From contig JACZJV010000105.1 of the NCBI GenBank assembly GCA_014860355.1, forward strand, positions 1 to 64,000: DNA of 64,000 nt. The letters are read 5' to 3'. Source of the stretch: Burkholderiales bacterium (lineage in GTDB: Bacteria > Pseudomonadota > Gammaproteobacteria > Burkholderiales > SG8-39). The stretch's first letter is position 1. Every line of letters begins with the position of its first letter. The notes below the pieces were generated by a model. It was not told the DNA's origin. It saw nothing but the letters and a program-made list of their open reading frames with translations, and searched no databases. This document shows positions 37,179-46,720 of this stretch, piece after piece. The position numbers were made by a program, and so were the translations under genes.

Positions 37179-37213
37179 GATCCCACTCGGCAGTGAGGTC
37201 GTCAAATTCCGCG

Positions 37214-37272
37214 TTCTAACGAACAGGCTTTTATCCGCGGTGCACCAGCATGGCGGATAAAGCATGTTGAAC
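37214..37272 (-). other. attC-like recombination site (59 bp)
   Basis: Minus-strand core GTTCAAC (37272-37266, a perfect RYYYAAC) and distal core GTTAGAA (37220-37214, one base off GTTRRRY). The arms GCTTTTATCCGC (37227-37238) and GCGGATAAAGC (37253-37263) pair with one extra T, the type of bulge found in attC. The 59-bp length equals that of the classical 59-base element. It separates the transposase remnant from the aspartic protease gene. Confidence 0.75.
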
Positions 37273-37278
37273 TGAACC

Positions 37279-37553
37279 GCTGGATTCGAAGCGGGTTGGT
37301 TTGGGAATTGAATCAGGTCGATGCCGGCCATGCGCTGCCAGAAGGCTTCGAGGGACTCCGGGGCCGTGGCCGGTGCCGGGGTGCTTGGGGCCGCCAATGC
37401 AAGGCGCGCGCGGGTGAGCTTGGTGTGCTTGCCGCGATTTCCGAGCAGCCCATAGTGGCGTGTTCGCATGAACCCCTTCGGGAGTACATGGAGCAAGAAA
37501 CGGCGGATGAATTCCGAGGGCTCCAGCGCCATCACCTGGCGCCGGTTGTCCAG
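37279..37553 (-). pseudogene. IS91-family transposase fragment
   Basis: About 90 codons read LDNRRQVMALEPSEF, then IRRFLLHVLPKGFMRTRHYG, then SLEAFWQRMAGIDL near the end. This is the well-known C-terminal part of IS91/ISCR-type rolling-circle transposases. The N-terminal catalytic region is missing. The remnant begins directly at the dadA stop codon and is cut off at the first attC-like site. It marks past mobile-element activity at the right edge of the cassette-like cluster. Confidence 0.75.
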
Positions 37554-38798
37554 TTAGGCGCCCATAAAGCGAAAATCCGTCTCCGGTTTCCTGCCGCCGA
37601 CGATATCCGCAATCGCGGCGCCCGAGCCGCAGGCCATGGTCCAGCCCAGGGTGCCGTGGCCGGTATTCAAATACAGATTGGGATAGCGCGTGCGGCCGAT
37701 GCAGGGTACGCCTCCGGGCGTCGCCGGCCGCAGTCCGGCCCAGAACTCGGCTTCCTGCGGCCTGCCTGCTTGCGGAAACAGTTCGAACGTGCGCCGGACG
37801 ATGGCCTGGCAGCGGACCTCGTTGATCGCGGTGTCGTAGCCGGCGAGCTCGGCCGTGCCGGCCACGCGCAGGCGCTTGCCCAGGCGCGACATGACCAGCT
37901 TGTGGGCGCCGTCGCTCACGCTGATCTGCGGCGCCACGTCCTCAGGCGCGAGCGGCAGCGTGATCGAATAGCCTTTCAGCGGATAGACGGGAAGCGCAAT
38001 GCCCAATGGCCGCAACAGCAGCGGGCTGTAGCTGCCCAGCGCCACCAGATAGGCATCGGCCGCGACCGTCCCGCCCCGGTCCAGGCGCACGCGCGCGATG
38101 CGCCCGCCCTCGGCCTCGAGGCCCTCGATGCGCCTGCCGTAGCGAAAGCGCACGCCGCGCTGCGCGCACAATCGCGCCAGTTCCCGGGTGAACTGGTGCG
38201 CGTCGCCCGAGGCGTCGGCCGCCGCCCATACGCCGCCCGCGATGGCCGCGCGGCTGGAGGACAGTGCGGGTTCAAGCTGCACGCATTCGGCCGCGCCGAG
38301 CACGCGCAGGTCGATGCCATGCTGGCGTTCGAGGTCTGCGGACGCGACGGCCTGGTCCAGGGCGCGCTGATCCTGATACAGGCGCAGGATGCCGCGCGAC
38401 TGCTGCTCGAACTCGATTCCGGTTTCGGCGCACAGCGCCTGAAGCTGCGCCCGGCTGTAGCGGTTGATGGCGGCGATCTGCGCCGCATTGCGCCGCGTGC
38501 GCGCGGGCAGGCACTCGCGCAAAAAGGCCAGGCCCCAGGCCCATTGATAAGGGTCGGCGCGCAAGCGAAACAGCATGGGCGAATCTTCGCGCCCGAGCCA
38601 TTTGAGCACCTGCCAGGGCGTGGACGGGTTGGCCCAGGGCTCGGCGTGGCTGGTCGATATCTGTCCGCCGTTGGCGAAACTGGTTTCCATCGCCGCCGCG
38701 TCCTGGCGGTCGATGAGCGTGACCTCGTGTCCGGCGCGGGCCAGATACCAAGCGCTCGTCACGCCGATTACGCCGGCGCCCAATACTGCGATTTTCAT
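37554..38798 (-). CDS. dadA: D-amino acid dehydrogenase
   Basis: FAD-dependent, membrane-associated oxidative deamination of D-amino acids, feeding electrons to the respiratory chain. 414 residues: the N-terminal dinucleotide-binding motif VLGAGVIGVTSAWYLARAGHEVTLIDR, then SFANGGQIS, YPLKGYSITLPL, and the C-terminal GLRPATPGGVPCIGRT and NTGHGTLGWTMACGSG typical of DadA. No alanine racemase neighbour. The stop codon abuts an IS91 remnant, and the last codons GGCGCCTAAC coincidentally or otherwise match an integron core site; the C-terminus looks complete (FRFMGA). Confidence 0.93.
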   Translation of the reverse strand: MKIAVLGAGVIGVTSAWYLARAGHEVTLIDRQDAAAMETSFANGGQISTSHAEPWANPSTPWQVLKWLGREDSPMLFRLRADPYQWAWGLAFLRECLPARTRRNAAQIAAINRYSRAQLQALCAETGIEFEQQSRGILRLYQDQRALDQAVASADLERQHGIDLRVLGAAECVQLEPALSSSRAAIAGGVWAAADASGDAHQFTRELARLCAQRGVRFRYGRRIEGLEAEGGRIARVRLDRGGTVAADAYLVALGSYSPLLLRPLGIALPVYPLKGYSITLPLAPEDVAPQISVSDGAHKLVMSRLGKRLRVAGTAELAGYDTAINEVRCQAIVRRTFELFPQAGRPQEAEFWAGLRPATPGGVPCIGRTRYPNLYLNTGHGTLGWTMACGSGAAIADIVGGRKPETDFRFMGA

Positions 38799-38880
38799 GA
38801 TCTGTGTGGGCCGGCGCCCGGCCGCGTCGACGCAAGCCGGCTGCCCGCCGCTGCTAGGAGCCTTGCGGCCGGTCTGCCAC

Positions 38881-39729
38881 TTAGCCGGGGTAAGCGACCA
38901 CTTCCTGGCGCTGCTCGCCCAGTCCCTGTATGCCCAGGTTCATCACGTCGCCGGGTTTGAGCCACACCGGTTCCGGCTTCATGCCCATTCCCACCCCGGG
39001 CGGGGTGCCGGTAGTGATGATGTCACCGGGCATCAGCGTCATATATTGGCTGACGTAGGACACCAGCTTGGCCACGCCGAAGATCATGGTGCGGGTATTG
39101 CCCTTTTGCATGCGCCGGCCGTTCAAGTCCAGCCACATGTCCAGGTTCTGCGGATCGCGGATTTCGTCGGTAGTCACCAGCCAGGGGCCGATCGGGCCGA
39201 AGGTATCGCAGCCCTTGCCCTTGTCCCACTGGCTGGACTGCAGCTGGAAGCCGCGCTCGGACACGTCGTTCACGATGCAATAGCCGGCAACGTAGTCGAT
39301 CGCCTTGTCTTCGGACACGTACTGCGCCTTCTTGCCGATGACCACGCCCAACTCGATCTCCCAATCGGTCTTGGTCGAGCGCTTGGGCAGTACCACCTTG
39401 TCGTTCGGGCCATTGATCGAGGTGGTGGCTTTCATGAACACGATGGGCTCGGGCGGGAAGGCCATGCCCACTTCCTGCGCGTGATCCGCGAAGTTCAGCC
39501 CGATGGCAACGAATTTGGAAATCCCCACATAGGGCACGCCCAGGCGCGGCTCGCCTTTCACCAGCGGCAGCGTCTCCGCCTTGATTTTGCGCAGCTTCGC
39601 CAGTCCTGCCGGCGAGATGGTCCCCTGGTCGATCTGGTCCACCACGGCGGAAAGCTCGCGGATGTTGCCCTGGGCATCGATCATCCCCGGCTTCTCGAAG
39701 CCGTTCTTACCGTAACGACAAAGTTTCAT
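38881..39729 (-). CDS. Fumarylacetoacetate hydrolase (FAH)-family protein
   Basis: Mg2+-dependent C-C or C-N hydrolase fold, 282 residues; relatives include 2,4-diketo-3-deoxy-L-fuconate hydrolase and catechol-pathway isomerases. FVAIGLNFADHAQE, the metal site DWEIELGVVIGKKA, ERGFQLQSSQWDKGKGCDTFGPIGPWLVT and TGTPPGVGMGMKP are all characteristic. With the adjacent SDR, regulator, dehydratase and transporters the best reading is cleavage of a 2,4-diketo-3-deoxy sugar acid to pyruvate and a hydroxyacid; this is inference from context. Confidence 0.88.
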   Translation of the reverse strand: MKLCRYGKNGFEKPGMIDAQGNIRELSAVVDQIDQGTISPAGLAKLRKIKAETLPLVKGEPRLGVPYVGISKFVAIGLNFADHAQEVGMAFPPEPIVFMKATTSINGPNDKVVLPKRSTKTDWEIELGVVIGKKAQYVSEDKAIDYVAGYCIVNDVSERGFQLQSSQWDKGKGCDTFGPIGPWLVTTDEIRDPQNLDMWLDLNGRRMQKGNTRTMIFGVAKLVSYVSQYMTLMPGDIITTGTPPGVGMGMKPEPVWLKPGDVMNLGIQGLGEQRQEVVAYPG

Positions 39730-39946
39730 GTTTTCTCCGTTTCTAGGGGCCCGGACTTAAAAGCAGGGTATTTCACTCAAGAATTTTGCGTATTTTACTT
39801 AGCAATTACCAAATTCCCAACTGTTTCCACGGATTTTTCCGCTCTCCCGCGGGTTTTCCGGCCATTCGCTCCGGTTCGGCCCGCGATCGAGGCGTCAACA
39901 CGGCAAACTTACCTGCAACTGCGCCCTGAATCGATGCGCACGGACC
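39730..39946. other. AT-rich spacer upstream of the FAH-family gene
   Basis: No gene is seen. The stretch is much richer in A+T than its surroundings and holds the candidate promoter listed separately. Confidence 0.5.
39792..39820 (-). promoter_or_regulatory. Candidate sigma70-type promoter for the FAH-family gene
   Basis: On the minus strand TTGGGA (39820-39815), 17 bases, then TAAAAT (39797-39792), about 60 bp before the ATG. The separate promoter indicates that the FAH gene is not simply co-transcribed with the upstream SDR. Confidence 0.55.
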
Positions 39947-40726
<780 letters not shown>

Positions 40727-40807
40727 CTATCGCGGCCAAAATACGGCCGCGCTGCTGCGTCGCAGCATAGCTGAATTGCCGCCTGTACACCAGATCACGA
40801 GCGCAAA

Positions 40808-40822
40808 ATTGGTCCGACCACT
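40808..40822. promoter_or_regulatory. Candidate FadR/PdhR-type operator (TGGTCCGACCA core)
   Basis: TGGTC-C-GACCA at 40810-40820 is a perfect interrupted palindrome of the kind bound by FadR-subfamily GntR regulators (TGGTNNGACCA-like). It lies between the divergent SDR and the GntR gene, 70 bp before the latter, fitting autoregulation and control of both directions. Confidence 0.65.
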
Positions 40823-40890
40823 TGACCAGGGTCCCGGCGCGCGGCTATGCTTGCCTCCCGTCAGCGTTTCGCACAACAAGCAAAAAATTC

Positions 40891-41592
40891 ATGCCGCTGC
40901 AGACCGTCGAACCGCGCCGCTTGTACCGCCAGATCGCCGACCAGATCGGCGTGCTGATCAGCGAAGGCGAATACACCGCGGGCTCGCGCCTGCCGGCCGA
41001 GCGCGATCTGGCGAAACAGCTCGGCGTTTCCCGGCCCTCGGTGCGCGAGGCGCTGATCGCGCTTGAGGTCGAGGGTCTGCTCGACGTGCGCGTGGGTTCG
41101 GGCATCTATGTGACGCACCCCGGAAAACGGCGGCAGCGCGATGCGCTGCAAGGCGCGTCGGGGCCGTTCGAGGTCATACACGCGCGCTGGCTGATCGAGA
41201 GCGAATGCGCGGCGCTCGCGGCCAAGAACGCGAATCCGGAGCAGCTGAGCGCGATACGCAAGGCTCACGCCGGCATGATCAAGGAAAGCAAACGCGATCA
41301 CAATCCGCTCGCCGCGGACCGGCTGTTTCATGTAAGCATAGCCGAGGCCAGCGGCAACAGCGCGCTGGTTCTGGTGGTGCAGACCCTGTGGGACCAGCGC
41401 ATGGGGCCGCTGTACCGCAGCCTGGAGCGCAAGCTCGAATACCCGAAAATGGCGGCCGAGACGGTGCGCGAGCACCAGGCGATCGTGAACGCGATTGTGC
41501 GGCGTGATGCGCGCGCTGCGCGCAGCGCCATGCGCCGGCACATGAACCTGACGCACAATCGATACATCAAGGAATGGAGCGTAAGCAATTAG
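40891..41592 (+). CDS. FadR-subfamily GntR transcriptional regulator
   Basis: Ligand-responsive regulator, 233 residues. N-terminal winged helix ([54 protein letters not shown]) and an all-helical FCD domain with the metal-binding pattern [14 protein letters not shown], then EHQAIVNAI and an MRRHM ending. It is likely a repressor of the adjacent sugar-acid uptake and breakdown genes, relieved by a pathway acid. The stop is 2 bp before the ABC ATPase start, so it heads the operon. Confidence 0.92.
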   Translation: MPLQTVEPRRLYRQIADQIGVLISEGEYTAGSRLPAERDLAKQLGVSRPSVREALIALEVEGLLDVRVGSGIYVTHPGKRRQRDALQGASGPFEVIHARWLIESECAALAAKNANPEQLSAIRKAHAGMIKESKRDHNPLAADRLFHVSIAEASGNSALVLVVQTLWDQRMGPLYRSLERKLEYPKMAAETVREHQAIVNAIVRRDARAARSAMRRHMNLTHNRYIKEWSVSN

Positions 41593-41594
41593 CC

Positions 41595-42650
<1,056 letters not shown>

Positions 42651-42673
42651 TATCAACCAAAGGAGGTTCAAGC

Positions 42674-44011
42674 ATGAGCAATATCGATCGTCGCAATTTC
42701 TTGAAAATGTCCGCGGGCCTGGCCGCCGGTGCCGCCACCGGGGAAGTGCTCGCCCAGGGCAAGAAAGCGGGTGCAGCGCCGACACTCAACCTCAAGCCGG
42801 AAAAAGGCGCCAAGCTGCGCGTGCTGCGCTGGAAGCGTTTTGTCCAGGGCGATGAAGACCTGTGGCTCGCGAACACGAAGAAATTCACTGAAAAAACCGG
42901 CATCGAAGTGCGCGTGGACAGCGAGGGCTGGGAAGACGTCCGGCCCAAGGCGGCGGTGGCGGCCAATATCGGCAGCGGCCCGGACATCATCATCAGTACC
43001 TTTGAGGATGCGCACCAGTATCCGGACAAGCTGGTCGACGTGACCGATGTCGCCAACTATCTCGGTGCCAAATACGGCGGCTGGTACGATTCCTCGATTG
43101 CATACGGGACGGCGCACGGCAAGGGCAAGAAATGGATTGCACTGCCCATGGGCTGCGCCGGCAATGCGCTGGTATACCGCGACAGCCACATGAAAGCCGC
43201 GGGCTTCAGCGCCTTTCCCAAGGACACCGACGGGCTCCTCAAGCTGATGCAGGCGCTCAAGGCCAAGGGCACGCCGGGCGGATTCGCCCTGGGCAACGCC
43301 ACCGGCGACGGCAACGTCTGGTGCCATTGGCTGCTGTGGGCGTTTGGCGGCAAGATGGTGGACACGAAGAATAACGTCGTCATCAACAGCCCCGAGACCA
43401 TCAAGGCGCTCGAATACGCGAAAGAGCTGTATCAGACCTTCATTCCGGGCACGCTGTCCTGGCTTGACCCGAACAACAACAAGGCCTTCCTCGATGGCCA
43501 GATCAGCCTGACCTGCAATGGCATCTCGGTCTACTATGCGGCCAAGACCTCACCCGATCCGAAGCTGAAGGCCATCGCCGAGGACATCGGCCACGCCAAT
43601 ATGCCGATCGGCCCGGTCGGCAGACCCACCGAACTGAACCTGGTGTTCCCGATGATGGTGTTCAAGTATTCGAAGTTCCCGAACGCCGCCAAGGAGTATC
43701 TGCGCTTCATGATGGAAAAAGAGCAGTACGAGCCCTGGCAGCAGGCTGCCATAGGCTACGTGACGCAGCCGCTCAAGTTCTACGAGTCGAATCCGATCTG
43801 GACCGTCGATCCCAAGCACACACCGTATCGCGATGCGATGAAAGTGATGCAGCCGAACGGCTACGCCGGCGAAATGGGCTATGCCTCGGCCGCCTCCATG
43901 GCCGACTTCATCGTGGTCAACATGATCGCGGAGGCCGCCTCGGGCTCGAAGACGCCCAAGGAAGCGGCCGAGCGCGCGGAAAAACGCGCCCAGCGTTACT
44001 ACAAAGTGTAG
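42674..44011 (+). CDS. Extracellular solute-binding protein, family 1 (sugar/sugar-acid)
   Basis: Periplasmic receptor of the CUT1 importer, 445 residues. N-terminus MSNIDRRNFLKMSAGLAAGAATGEVLAQ has a twin-arginine motif (DRRNFLK) and cleavage near AQG, so it is probably Tat-exported. The remainder is MalE/UgpB-like (AANIGSGPDIIISTFEDAH, GNALVYRDSHMKAAGF, ending with a helical C-terminus). It is followed by two strong hairpins before the permease genes. Confidence 0.92.
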   Translation: MSNIDRRNFLKMSAGLAAGAATGEVLAQGKKAGAAPTLNLKPEKGAKLRVLRWKRFVQGDEDLWLANTKKFTEKTGIEVRVDSEGWEDVRPKAAVAANIGSGPDIIISTFEDAHQYPDKLVDVTDVANYLGAKYGGWYDSSIAYGTAHGKGKKWIALPMGCAGNALVYRDSHMKAAGFSAFPKDTDGLLKLMQALKAKGTPGGFALGNATGDGNVWCHWLLWAFGGKMVDTKNNVVINSPETIKALEYAKELYQTFIPGTLSWLDPNNNKAFLDGQISLTCNGISVYYAAKTSPDPKLKAIAEDIGHANMPIGPVGRPTELNLVFPMMVFKYSKFPNAAKEYLRFMMEKEQYEPWQQAAIGYVTQPLKFYESNPIWTVDPKHTPYRDAMKVMQPNGYAGEMGYASAASMADFIVVNMIAEAASGSKTPKEAAERAEKRAQRYYKV

Positions 44012-44022
44012 CAACCATACCG

Positions 44023-44086
44023 CCTCTGTCCCGCCGCCTGCGGCGGGGCAGAGGTTTGAGCCCAGGCGCGCGCGCCGCGCCTGGGC
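44023..44086 (+). terminator. Tandem strong hairpins between binding-protein and permease genes
   Basis: Hairpin 1 (44023-44054) is CCTCTGTCCCGCCGC with CGGCGGGGCAGAGG. Hairpin 2 (44060-44086) is GCCCAGGCGCG with CGCGCCTGGGC. No long U-tract follows, so I read them as a partial terminator or mRNA-stabilising block that keeps binding protein in excess over permeases, as in malE-malF. Confidence 0.6.
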
Positions 44087-44110
44087 CCAAACCACAAGAC
44101 ACAGACCACC

Positions 44111-45010
44111 TTGAACCGGCTCCTCGAAAACCGCAACTTCCTCGGCTTCGCCTTCATGCTGCCGGCCGCGGTGCTGCTGCTGCTGTTCCTGACCTATCCG
44201 CTGGGACTGGGGACCTGGCTCGGATTCACCGACGCCAAAGTGGGGCGCGCCGGCGTATGGGTCGGACTGGAGAACTACATCTACCTGTACGGCGACGCCG
44301 TGACGCGGCTGTCGCTGTTCAACACGCTTTTTTACACGGTGGTGGCGAGCGTGATCAAGTTCGCCCTGGGCCTGTGGCTCGCGATCCTGCTGAACCAGAA
44401 CATCCCGCTCAAGTCCTTCGTCCGCGCCGCCGTGCTGCTGCCTTTCATCGTGCCCACCGCCCTGTCCGCGATCGCCTTCTGGTGGATCTACGACGCGCAG
44501 TTCTCCATCATCAGCTGGGCGCTGGTCAAGCTGGGATGGATCGATACCTACATCGACTTCCTCGGCCAGCCCTGGGCCGCGCGCCTGTCGACCATCGCCG
44601 CCAACATCTGGCGCGGCGTGCCTTTCGTCGCCATCTGCCTGCTCGCCGGGCTGCAGACCATCTCGCCCTCGCTGTATGAGGCGGCCTCGATCGACGGCGC
44701 CAAACCGTCGCAGCAGTTCTGGTACGTCACGCTGCCGCTGCTGACCCCGATCATCGCCGTGGTGATGACTTTCTCGGTGCTGTTCACATTCACCGATTTC
44801 CAGCTGATCTACGTGCTCACCCGCGGCGGGCCGCTCAACGCCACCCACCTGATGGCCACGCTGTCGTTCCAGCGCGCCATCTCCGGCGGGGCGCTGGGCG
44901 AGGGAGCGGCAATTGCGACCGCGATGATCCCGTTCCTGCTGGCGGCGATATTGTTCAGCTATTTCGGCCTGCAGCGCCGAGCCTGGCAGCAAGGCGGCAG
45001 CGACAAATGA
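44111..45010 (+). CDS. Carbohydrate ABC transporter permease (MalF/UgpA-type)
   Basis: Inner-membrane permease, 299 residues with six membrane helices. The EAA loop EAASIDGAKPSQQFWYVTLPLL contacts the ATPase. It starts with TTG (LNRLLENRNFLGF read as Met), supported by position and family N-terminus; no ATG is near. The stop overlaps the start of the next permease (ATGA). Confidence 0.92.
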   Translation: MNRLLENRNFLGFAFMLPAAVLLLLFLTYPLGLGTWLGFTDAKVGRAGVWVGLENYIYLYGDAVTRLSLFNTLFYTVVASVIKFALGLWLAILLNQNIPLKSFVRAAVLLPFIVPTALSAIAFWWIYDAQFSIISWALVKLGWIDTYIDFLGQPWAARLSTIAANIWRGVPFVAICLLAGLQTISPSLYEAASIDGAKPSQQFWYVTLPLLTPIIAVVMTFSVLFTFTDFQLIYVLTRGGPLNATHLMATLSFQRAISGGALGEGAAIATAMIPFLLAAILFSYFGLQRRAWQQGGSDK

Positions 45011-45882
45011 GCAAAGACGAAGCGCAGGACACCCAAGGCATGAACTACCTGGATTCGCTGCCGCGGCGGGTGGTGATCGTGTACATCCCCTTGCTCATTT
45101 TTCTGTTCGTGCTGCTGTTCCCGTTCTACTGGATGGCGATCACCGGGTTCAAGCCGAACGCCGAGCTGCTGTCGCGCACCGGCAATCCGTTCTGGGTGAT
45201 CGCGCCGACGCTGGACCACTTCAAGCACCTGTTGTTCAAAACCGCCTACCCGGACTGGATGTGGAACACCATCCTGATATCCACGATATCGACGTTCTTC
45301 TCGCTGTTCGCAAGCGTGCTCGCCGCCTACGCCATCGAGCGCCTGCGCTTCACCGGCTCGCGCCAGGTCGGCCTGTCGATATTTCTCGCCTACCTCGTAC
45401 CACCGTCTATCCTGTTCATTCCGCTAGCCTACATCGTGTTTCAGCTGGGACTGTTCGACACGCGCTGGGCGCTGATGCTGACCTATCCGACCTTCCTGAT
45501 TCCCTTCTGCACCTGGCTGCTGATGGGCTATTTCCGCTCCATTCCCTTCGAACTGGAGGAATGCGCGCTGATCGACGGCGCGACCCGGCTGCAGATCCTG
45601 ACCAAGATCGTGCTGCCGCTGGCGGTGCCGGGCCTTATTTCAGCCGGCATATTCGCGTTCACCCTTTCGTGGAACGAATTCATCTATGCCCTCACCTTCA
45701 TCTCGTCCTCGGAGAACAAGACGGTTCCGGTGGGCGTGATCACCGAACTGGTGGAGGGGGATGTCTATCACTGGGGGGCGCTCATGGCGGGCGCCCTGCT
45801 CGGCTCGCTGCCGGTCGCCGTCGTCTACTCTTTCTTCGTCGAGTATTACGTCGCCGGCATGACCGGCGCGGTGAAGGAATAG
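45007..45882 (+). CDS. Carbohydrate ABC transporter permease (MalG/UgpE-type)
   Basis: Second permease, 291 residues, six membrane helices. EAA loop region EECALIDGATRLQILTKIVLPLAVPGL is clear. The N-terminus is long and charged (MSKDEAQDTQ) before the first helix VVIVYIPLLIFLFVLLFPFYW. Forms the heterodimeric channel with the preceding gene product. Confidence 0.92.
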   Translation: MSKDEAQDTQGMNYLDSLPRRVVIVYIPLLIFLFVLLFPFYWMAITGFKPNAELLSRTGNPFWVIAPTLDHFKHLLFKTAYPDWMWNTILISTISTFFSLFASVLAAYAIERLRFTGSRQVGLSIFLAYLVPPSILFIPLAYIVFQLGLFDTRWALMLTYPTFLIPFCTWLLMGYFRSIPFELEECALIDGATRLQILTKIVLPLAVPGLISAGIFAFTLSWNEFIYALTFISSSENKTVPVGVITELVEGDVYHWGALMAGALLGSLPVAVVYSFFVEYYVAGMTGAVKE

Positions 45883-45961
45883 ACGCGTACCCGATCAAAG
45901 TAGCTCCGGGCGCCGCTTGGTGGCGGTACCTGCGTCGATCCAACTAGTCGAGGACCAAGCC

Positions 45962-46708
45962 GTGAACCAAATTGATCTCAGCAATCGCGCCGCCATCGTC
46001 ACCGGCGGCGCGCAGGGCATAGGACTCGCGATCGCCAAGCGCATGCTCGCCTCGGGCGCCAGCGTGCGTATCTGGGACCGCGACCAGAAACTGCTGCAGC
46101 AGACGCTTTCCGCCCTGTCCGGGCCGGTGAGCGGCGAGGCGGTGGATGTCGCGGACGAGAAATCGGTGGCCCAGGGCACGGCTGCTGCCCTGGCCGCATT
46201 GGGCAGGCTGGACATCCTGGTCAACAATGCCGGCATCGCCGGAGTGACCACACCCGTAGTCGACTATCCCGTGGACGAGTGGGAGCGGGTGCTGAAAATC
46301 GACCTCACCGGGCCGTTCCTGTGCTGCCGCGCGGTAGCCCCGCACATGATCAGGCAGAAATACGGCCGCATCGTGAACATCGCCTCCATCGCCGGCAAGG
46401 AGGGCAACCCCAACGCCTCGGCATACAGCGCCGCCAAGGCCGGCGTGATTGCACTCACCAAGTCCCTAGGCAAGGAACTGTCGAAGGACGGCGTGACGGT
46501 CAATTGCATGACGCCGGCTGCGGCCAAGACGGCGATTTTCGACCAGATCTCGCAGCAGCACATCGATTACATGCTGTCCAAGATCCCTATGGGGCGCTTC
46601 GTGCTGGTCGAGGAAATCGCAGCCATGGCCTGCTGGCTCGCCTCCGAGGACTGTTCCTTCACCACCGGAGGCGTATTCGACATCTCCGGCGGCCGCGCCA
46701 CTTACTGA
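45962..46708 (+). CDS. Short-chain dehydrogenase/reductase
   Basis: 248 residues from a GTG preceded by GAGGA. Cofactor motif TGGAQGIGLAIA, NNAG, catalytic Ser in NIASIAGKEG and YSAAKAGVIALTKS. In this operon it may oxidise the incoming sugar to its lactone or act on a later intermediate. It is the second SDR of the regulon, clearly different from the minus-strand one. An upstream in-frame ATG exists but lacks a ribosome-binding site. Confidence 0.87.
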   Translation: MNQIDLSNRAAIVTGGAQGIGLAIAKRMLASGASVRIWDRDQKLLQQTLSALSGPVSGEAVDVADEKSVAQGTAAALAALGRLDILVNNAGIAGVTTPVVDYPVDEWERVLKIDLTGPFLCCRAVAPHMIRQKYGRIVNIASIAGKEGNPNASAYSAAKAGVIALTKSLGKELSKDGVTVNCMTPAAAKTAIFDQISQQHIDYMLSKIPMGRFVLVEEIAAMACWLASEDCSFTTGGVFDISGGRATY

Positions 46709-46720
46709 TAGGGCACAATC

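Noticed and set aside
37553-37559. GTTAGGC (minus GCCTAAC) at the dadA stop as a complete attC, making dadA a cassette gene
   Set aside because: No pairing distal core is found, since IS91 transposase sequence follows directly; dadA also has core-like composition. Kept only as part of the junction finding.
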